DNA from: Gongronella butleri | Lineage: Eukaryota; Mucoromycota; Mucoromycetes; Mucorales; Cunninghamellaceae | Reading direction: 5' to 3' | NCBI GenBank assembly: GCA_025201375.1 | Contig: JAIWZP010000024.1 | Location: 62,001 to 126,000 of the forward strand | DNA: 64,000 nucleotides | In this document: in pieces, positions 59,194 to 64,000 of the stretch | Layout: each line of letters starts with the position of its first letter | Numbering within the stretch: position 1 is the stretch's first letter | Notes under the pieces: generated by a model | The model's input: the letters and a program-made list of their open reading frames with translations, nothing else | What the model was told of the DNA's origin: nothing | Database searches by the model: none | Translations under genes and position numbers: made by a program

Positions 59194-60953
59194 ATGACGA
59201 CACTAGACTCGCTTCCCACGGATATCCTTGTTGATAGCATCCTTGGCTATCTGGACGTTGATTCCTTAATTCAGCTCTCTTATACCAACCGCGCGTTTTA
59301 TTCCCTGTGTCAAGACGAATTCCTTTGGAAACACCTCGTGCTGAACGATTACTCGGTGCCGCGCGAGGCGACCTTCCGACAGATGGGCTGGAAGACCTTG
59401 TACAGCAAGCTGAACCACTCCAAGGTGTATGTTTGGGGAGAAAACAATGATGGTCGCCTTGGTCTAGAAACGCGTGGCAACATTGGTCGACGCCATTTTT
59501 TGTAAGGCACAAGCGCGCGTCAGGGAGGGGAGACGAGGGCTCCTCTTATTCTTCTTTTTCATCGTTTTTCATCTTTTTCGTGTAGCAATTCGCTCTCTGT
59601 CTCGTCGCCACAGCAATTGACCGCGCTGAATCTCAAAAAGATTGTTGACATTCATGCTGGCGGCTGGTCATTCCATGGCCTCGATAAGGATGGGCGCGTC
59701 TGGGTGTGGGGCACGGTAAAAAATGACGCCTTTTTTTTAAAAAAAAAAATAAAAAAAATACGAATGATTGTGCTCATCACTTTTTTTTTTTTTTTTTATA
59801 CTTTTGGCAGATTGCAGCACAGCAAATCTGGCGTGCGTTTGGCAGCGAGCGTCTGCGCGAGCCGACGCGCATTGCATTGCCCGATCACATCCGAATCTCG
59901 TCGCTTAGCTGTGGGCGCAGCCACGCGATTGCGCTTGCCAAGGACGGCTCGGTATGGCATTGGAACAACTATCGTGTGCCTGAGCGCGTGCACCTGCCAG
60001 CGTCTTTGCTTGAATCTGATTCTGTGGTGCAAGTGTCGGCCAATTGGGGCGGGTCATCGATTTTGACCAAAAATGGCGCTTTGATTGTGATTCCGCTGCC
60101 CGACCGCGTTGTTCCCGACGAAGACGAGGGCTCGTTGCGCTTTCTGCGATCATTCCCTGGAGACAGACAAGTCAATGACGCAGGCTATACGGATCTCTTT
60201 CTTCAGGATGCCGATGTGAGCGTGGTCACACTAGCACGATTGCAGCAGGATGCGCGATTGACGGCCGCGACACAATTACAACCGGTGCTCGATGGTGACG
60301 TTCTCGTGCAAATTGCAGGCATGGAGCACCATACCATGGCATTGTCGCGCGCAGGACGCGTCTATCGATTCGAAGCCCCCGAAGGCAACAAGATCAGCGA
60401 GGCCCCTGCGTCCTCTACCATTGAATATATCCATTACAGCGCGGCTGCTGCAAAGGCGCGTTCTCCAGGCCAGTCGCGTCGCGCCACCGGGCCGTCGCGC
60501 TTCCTGACCGCCGCGTTTCATACTTTTGCCGTTTACACAAAGGATGGATTGGTCCTCCTTGGCCAGCACGACGATCCCTTTGACAAACAACCAGATACCA
60601 TGGATCATCAAGACATTTGCAAAGTGTCCTTTGGCGAGTACGCAAAAAAAAAAAAAAAAAAAAAAAAGGAAAAATTTGGAAAAAAAATTAGCAAAGATTA
60701 TAGAAAATTGTGTTTGCTCACGAACTTCCCTCTGTTTTATTTTCTTTTCCTTGTTAGCTACCATCGCGGTGCCTTGACGAATGATGGTCGACTACTCACG
60801 TGGGGCGGCTACAGCGCTGGAGCTCTTGGACACGGTGAACAATATGAAGATGGATTGGACACGCCTACAGAGGTGGATTTCTTCCATGACCAGTATGTTT
60901 TTGCCATTGGCTTTGGCGGCTGGCACAGCGCGGTGCTTGCCATTCCTAAATAA
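59194..60953 (+). CDS. SAF1: F-box protein with RCC1-type repeats, SAF1-like
   Basis: Four exons: 59194-59501, 59586-59715, 59811-60637 and 60758-60953, 486 aa. Residues 1-50 form an F-box (LDSLPTDILVDSILGYLDVD, SLIQLSYTNRAFYSLCQDE, LWKHLVLNDY). It is followed by RCC1-like blades: KVYVWGENNDGRLGL, GRVWVWGT, SLSCGRSHAIALAKDGSVWH, MEHHTMALSRAGRVYRFE, FHTFAVYTKDGLVLLGQ and LTNDGRLLTWGGYSAGALGH, ending FGGWHSAVLAIPK. This F-box plus RCC1 layout is that of yeast Saf1, the SCF substrate adaptor for proteasomal turnover (known for adenine deaminase Aah1). The substrate in this organism is unknown. The intron positions lie between or inside blades and restore each motif. Confidence 0.9.
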
Positions 60954-60960
60954 ACATTTA

Positions 60961-60966
60961 AATAAA
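60961..60966 (+). terminator. Possible polyadenylation signal (AATAAA)
   Basis: AATAAA 8 bp after the SAF1-like stop codon, with a second AATAAA overlapping the stop. Suggestive only, since the region is A-rich. Confidence 0.35.
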
Positions 60967-61485
60967 GGTTGTCGTGCTAAAAAGTGGTTTTTTATGCACC
61001 TTGCAGAGTGAAACAGCAAATGAAGCTGCTCAATTCAGGCTGCGCTGCGGCAAGAAAGAACATGTGCACGCTGTTTGGGGGTCATTGTGCCGGGCGCAGT
61101 AAAAAAAAAAAAAAAAAAAAGTCCGCAGTCCAACACGAAATGGGCATCAATCATGAATTGACATGCAATTCTTTTGAAATCATCCTCAATCCCCGGGTCA
61201 CAAAGGGCCCAAGGATTGCATTCAAAAGATATCCTCGTTTAAGACTCGTTGATGAAGCCGGAAATGGGCCATCATATGATAGGCCAAAAAAAAGCAGCTT
61301 TTTTTTTTTTTTTTTCGCCCGATTCTGGTTTCATTGTTTTGTCGTCGATGCAAGGAGCACTTTCTTTTTACCCCTCGCTTTCGCCCCTTTTTTTGGTGGA
61401 AGACAATGAAATTTTAGCCCAATTAGGCTTGCATCGTCTCCTTGCGAGCTTATGAACAATAAAAAAGACAGAAAAAAAGGACGAC

Positions 61486-61491
61486 TTTATT
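61486..61491 (-). terminator. Possible polyadenylation signal of the UBL gene (AATAAA)
   Basis: TTTATT on the plus strand equals AATAAA on the minus strand, about 170 bp beyond the UBL stop codon. Suggestive only. Confidence 0.4.
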
Positions 61492-61661
61492 GGCACCAGA
61501 ACTATTTACATTTGGTGCGAAAAGGGACATAATAATGACGCAGAAAGGGTGATTTAGTGGGGTATAGACAAAGAAGGGGCAAGGGAGAAATGGAGGTTTT
61601 AGGAGGGAGGGATAAAATGGTGGAGAACAAAGCCCCGGAGAGAGAGGTATTGGTGCTTTTT

Positions 61662-62087
61662 TCAATCTGGGACCTTGCGCTTTCGCGTGTCTTTTGCCTT
61701 GCCCTTGTCGTGAAGCGGATTGAACCACATGGTGGCATTGAGTGTGAGCGTGGTGATGGAAGGTGATGTGCTGTCGGAGCGCGATTTCTTGACGGCCGTG
61801 TAATGGTGGCACGAACAAGACACTGGATGACTACAGCAGGCAACGGCGGCGCGTGCCGCGACAACCTTGACGTTGTAGATGACCGGGCCGGGCTCCTTGT
61901 CCATGAAAACAAGGTCGGAATCATCCAATGGTCGCCCACACAAGCTTTTTATGCACTGAATCGCGGTCGGTATATGCGTGCGCGCCGTCAATTGTTGCTT
62001 CAGGTCGAGAATAGTGGTGTGTTCACGATCGACTAGGATACAAAAGGGGCCAAGCCCAGCAAACGAGTTGACGATAACTTGGCGCAT
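61662..62087 (-). CDS. Small ubiquitin-like protein with Cys/His cluster
   Basis: One exon, 141 aa from ATG at 62087. Residues 1-75 resemble a ubiquitin fold: QVIVNSFAGLGPFCILVD, then DLKQQLTARTHIPTAIQCIK (helix 1), then a loop SLCGRPLDDSDLVFMDKE and VIYNVKVV. There is no C-terminal GG. Immediately afterwards come clustered cysteines and histidines (ACCSHPVSCSCHHYT), then a Ser/Thr-rich part and a basic end (DKGKAKDTRKRKVPD). It reads like a UBL fused to a short metal-binding or disulfide segment. I cannot name the family; pre-mRNA-processing and ribosome-fused UBLs are alternatives considered, neither matching. Confidence 0.7.
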   Translation of the reverse strand: MRQVIVNSFAGLGPFCILVDREHTTILDLKQQLTARTHIPTAIQCIKSLCGRPLDDSDLVFMDKEPGPVIYNVKVVAARAAVACCSHPVSCSCHHYTAVKKSRSDSTSPSITTLTLNATMWFNPLHDKGKAKDTRKRKVPD

Positions 62088-62274
62088 AATGTTGGGCAGG
62101 TAAGAGAAAAGCAAGAAAGGGCTAAAAATCTAAACCATAGGCTGTTTGGTAAGAAAAAAAGGGGGAGAAAGGGCGAGAGAAAAAGAGAAAAAGATAAAAG
62201 AAAGGGTGCAAAAATAAACAATAAAAGACGAAAGAAAAAAAAGAATCGCGCGTCCCTCCGCTCTGGCTGCTGAG

Positions 62275-62311
<37 letters not shown>

Positions 62312-62613
62312 GGGCGCGCCGCCTCAGTCTATCAGCAGCCAATCAGCATGCACGGCTCTTTGATTCGCCATTCATCCCAATGGATCATCTGACACCCCCT
62401 TTTTTTAAAGCTTGCTCCGAGCCCATTCGCCCTTTTGTGACGCCTAGCGCGTCGGCTTACAAGTTTTCTGATCATGTCGCGTGCCAATTGTACCGTACTG
62501 TGCAATGGCCATTTTATGCCTATTTATTACAAAAAAAGGGAAGGAAATAAAGGGAGGAGGTGCATGAGGGTATCCAAGACAATGAAAAAAAAAAGAGCGA
62601 TCAACAAAGGGAT
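62088..62613. other. Intergenic
   Basis: Contains an A-run of about 33 nt near 62275-62307. No gene seen. Confidence 0.5.
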
Positions 62614-63363
62614 TCAATGATCTGTTGGCCATGATTCCTCGCCCGCACCGACGGTGGTCATCATGACATTGGTTCGGCGGCGCAGGTGCGGCGATGCAGA
62701 TCTTGCTGGCTGTTTTCCTTTGCGCTTTCTCTGGTTTTCGTCATAGATGTCGTCATCGTCATGCTCGACACGATAATCGTCGTGGTCATTGTCGTGATCA
62801 TCGGCGCCCGCGCCCCCAATGGCGTCGTCCATTGTCTCATCGAGATGAAGCGTGCTCTGCAGCCACGCGTCTTCCAATTCATCGCTGCTCGTGCTGATGC
62901 TGCTGCTGCTGCTGCTCGCGTGCATCAGATAATGTGCGTCATTGTCAATGGACATGCCCGTGTCAGCTTTCGGCTCATCCTCGGGCTTCAAAAACGCGCC
63001 CCACGTCAAATTGTACGACATGGTTGCAATGGCCTCAAACGTGAAGCCTGCGCACGCGCCAATGATCAGACCCGTGGCCATGGCGCCCACCAAAAAGATA
63101 GCCACGGGGTACAATGCATAGCAGACATCATAGGCAAACATCACCGGACGCACAACAAAGAACGAAAAGAGCAAGTAAAAGGGCCACACCAGGAAACCCA
63201 GGCCGAGCCAGATGAGCTTGGCCAGGTACACGACAGGTAGCCATAGCAAGTACAAACCAATAAACTTGCCGGCTGCCACGCTCCACGGCCAAAGCGTGTC
63301 ACGGAGGATATGGTATATGTTTACTTGCGTCTCGTCAACAATTAGCTTCACCTTGTCATCCAT
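62614..63363 (-). CDS. Multi-pass membrane protein with acidic C-terminal tail, unrecognised
   Basis: Single exon, 249 aa; MDDKVKLIVDETQVNIYHIL begins at 63363. Residues 25-115 contain three or four hydrophobic spans (VAAGKFIGLYLLWLPVVYLA; LIWLGLGFLVWPFYLLFSFF; YPVAIFLVGAMATGLIIGAC). The remaining 130 residues are hydrophilic with a Ser run, DDHDNDHDDYRVEHDDDDIY and a basic end (KRKGKQPARSASPHLRRR). The layout suggests an ER or other endomembrane protein; family not recognised. The absence of introns contrasts with its neighbours. Confidence 0.72.
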   Translation of the reverse strand: MDDKVKLIVDETQVNIYHILRDTLWPWSVAAGKFIGLYLLWLPVVYLAKLIWLGLGFLVWPFYLLFSFFVVRPVMFAYDVCYALYPVAIFLVGAMATGLIIGACAGFTFEAIATMSYNLTWGAFLKPEDEPKADTGMSIDNDAHYLMHASSSSSSISTSSDELEDAWLQSTLHLDETMDDAIGGAGADDHDNDHDDYRVEHDDDDIYDENQRKRKGKQPARSASPHLRRRTNVMMTTVGAGEESWPTDH

Positions 63364-63581
63364 AGGGGTTGCGCATTCAAAAAGGGAGTAAAAGAAAGAA
63401 AGAAAGAGAACGCGCGAGCGAAAGCGCACGGATTGCAAAAAAAGAAATTAAAAAGTGGAGAGGGGTTGAAACGAGTTTCATCCCGCCTGGCTCGTGATTT
63501 CCTGTGCTCTGCCAATGCAATTCCAACTTGCCATTGTCACATCCACACACTTTTTTTCAGTCCTGGCTGACGCTGAAAAAA

Positions 63582-63637
<56 letters not shown>

Positions 63638-64000
63638 AAAGCGCAATTTCTCTTTGCTACATAGCGAAAGCGCGAATTGCTCGAGGACGAGCAACTTGGA
63701 GTTGCTCTGGGTCACAGATGATATGAAAGCAACGTGGCTCTCGAATGGTATCGGTTTTATTCTGGAGCATCATCGCGAGTAAAATGCAAAAGCGCGATAA
63801 AACATCCATTTCGGCTTTTTTTTTATTTTTTTTAAGCATGACCCATATTTTGTCCCTGCGCGGCTGGATGGATGCAATGTGCCATTGAGAGCACGTGGAT
63901 CATGCAAAAAGTGGCAAGATCAAAGCGGGCGACTAAAAATTTCGCGGAATTGAAAAAGGTCCCCTCCTTTTTGCTTACCTTCTTTTTTTTCTCCCTCTCG
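63364..64000. other. Non-coding end of window
   Basis: Holds the GAAA microsatellite and no supported gene. A sequence resembling a 5' splice site lies on the minus strand near 63976-63980 and could belong to a gene outside the window; not callable. Confidence 0.5.
63576..63640 (+). repeat. (GAAA)n microsatellite
   Basis: About fifteen AAAG/GAAA units in tandem, uninterrupted. Confidence 0.95.

Larger units (their letters stand above)
60954..61661. other. Intergenic, convergent 3' ends
   Basis: Between the SAF1-like gene (plus) and the UBL gene (minus). AATAAA-type signals sit near both ends. Nothing else recognised. Confidence 0.6.

Overview
This is a nuclear genome window from a eukaryote, most likely an early-diverging filamentous fungus of the Mucoromycota type. 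The genes are split by many short GT-AG introns (about 50-250 bp) whose 3' ends are preceded by long T or C/T tracts. The gene set is fungal or shared by fungi and animals: a SAF1-like F-box/RCC1 protein, EFR3, a MITF/TFE-like bHLH-zip factor, and a full-length cytoplasmic dynein heavy chain that keeps an animal-like C-terminal domain. Nothing looks prokaryotic (no operons, Shine-Dalgarno sites or CRISPR). The assignment to Mucoromycota is an inference from gene content; genus cannot be read from the sequence.

Layout. 1-1024 (+): 3' part of a GATA-like zinc-finger gene cut by the window edge. 1025-6300: non-coding DNA, becoming a dense repeat island with two well-delimited MITEs (one Tc1/mariner/pogo-like with TA target duplication, one hAT-like with an 8-bp duplication) and dozens of TAC(A/T)GTA heptamers that match the classical excision footprint of Tc1/mariner elements. 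6331-8545 (-): decayed transposase fragments (Tnp2/DUF4218-like in two copies, and hAT-like). 8609-9827 (-): START-domain protein. 10560-14137 (-): TBC RabGAP with coiled-coil tail. 14970-16916 (-): unrecognised seven-exon gene. 16917-22236: gene-free island with a 1.57-kb inverted repeat carrying a conserved ORF, and a three-copy short repeat. 22237-23586 (-): bHLH-zip factor. 25985-41624 (+): dynein heavy chain, 17 exons, 4704 aa. 41625-44432: second repeat island, holding an inverted copy of a repeat also present at 4.1-4.4 kb.

From 44433 to 56388 five genes lie on the minus strand: EFR3, a small MIT-like protein, a secreted metalloprotease-like protein whose HExxH motif reads HQLLH, an alpha/beta hydrolase, and an amidase. 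59194-60953 (+) is the SAF1-like gene; 61662-62087 (-) encodes a ubiquitin-like protein and 62614-63363 (-) a multi-pass membrane protein. The last 0.6 kb is non-coding with a GAAA microsatellite.

The genes do not form one pathway. Several act at membranes or in trafficking (dynein, TBC RabGAP, EFR3, MIT-like, START), and two in ubiquitin-linked functions (SAF1-like, UBL). The most novel material is in the repeat islands rather than in the genes. Gene models were built by hand by joining reading frames across GT-AG introns; exon phases were checked arithmetically, but transcript evidence was not available.
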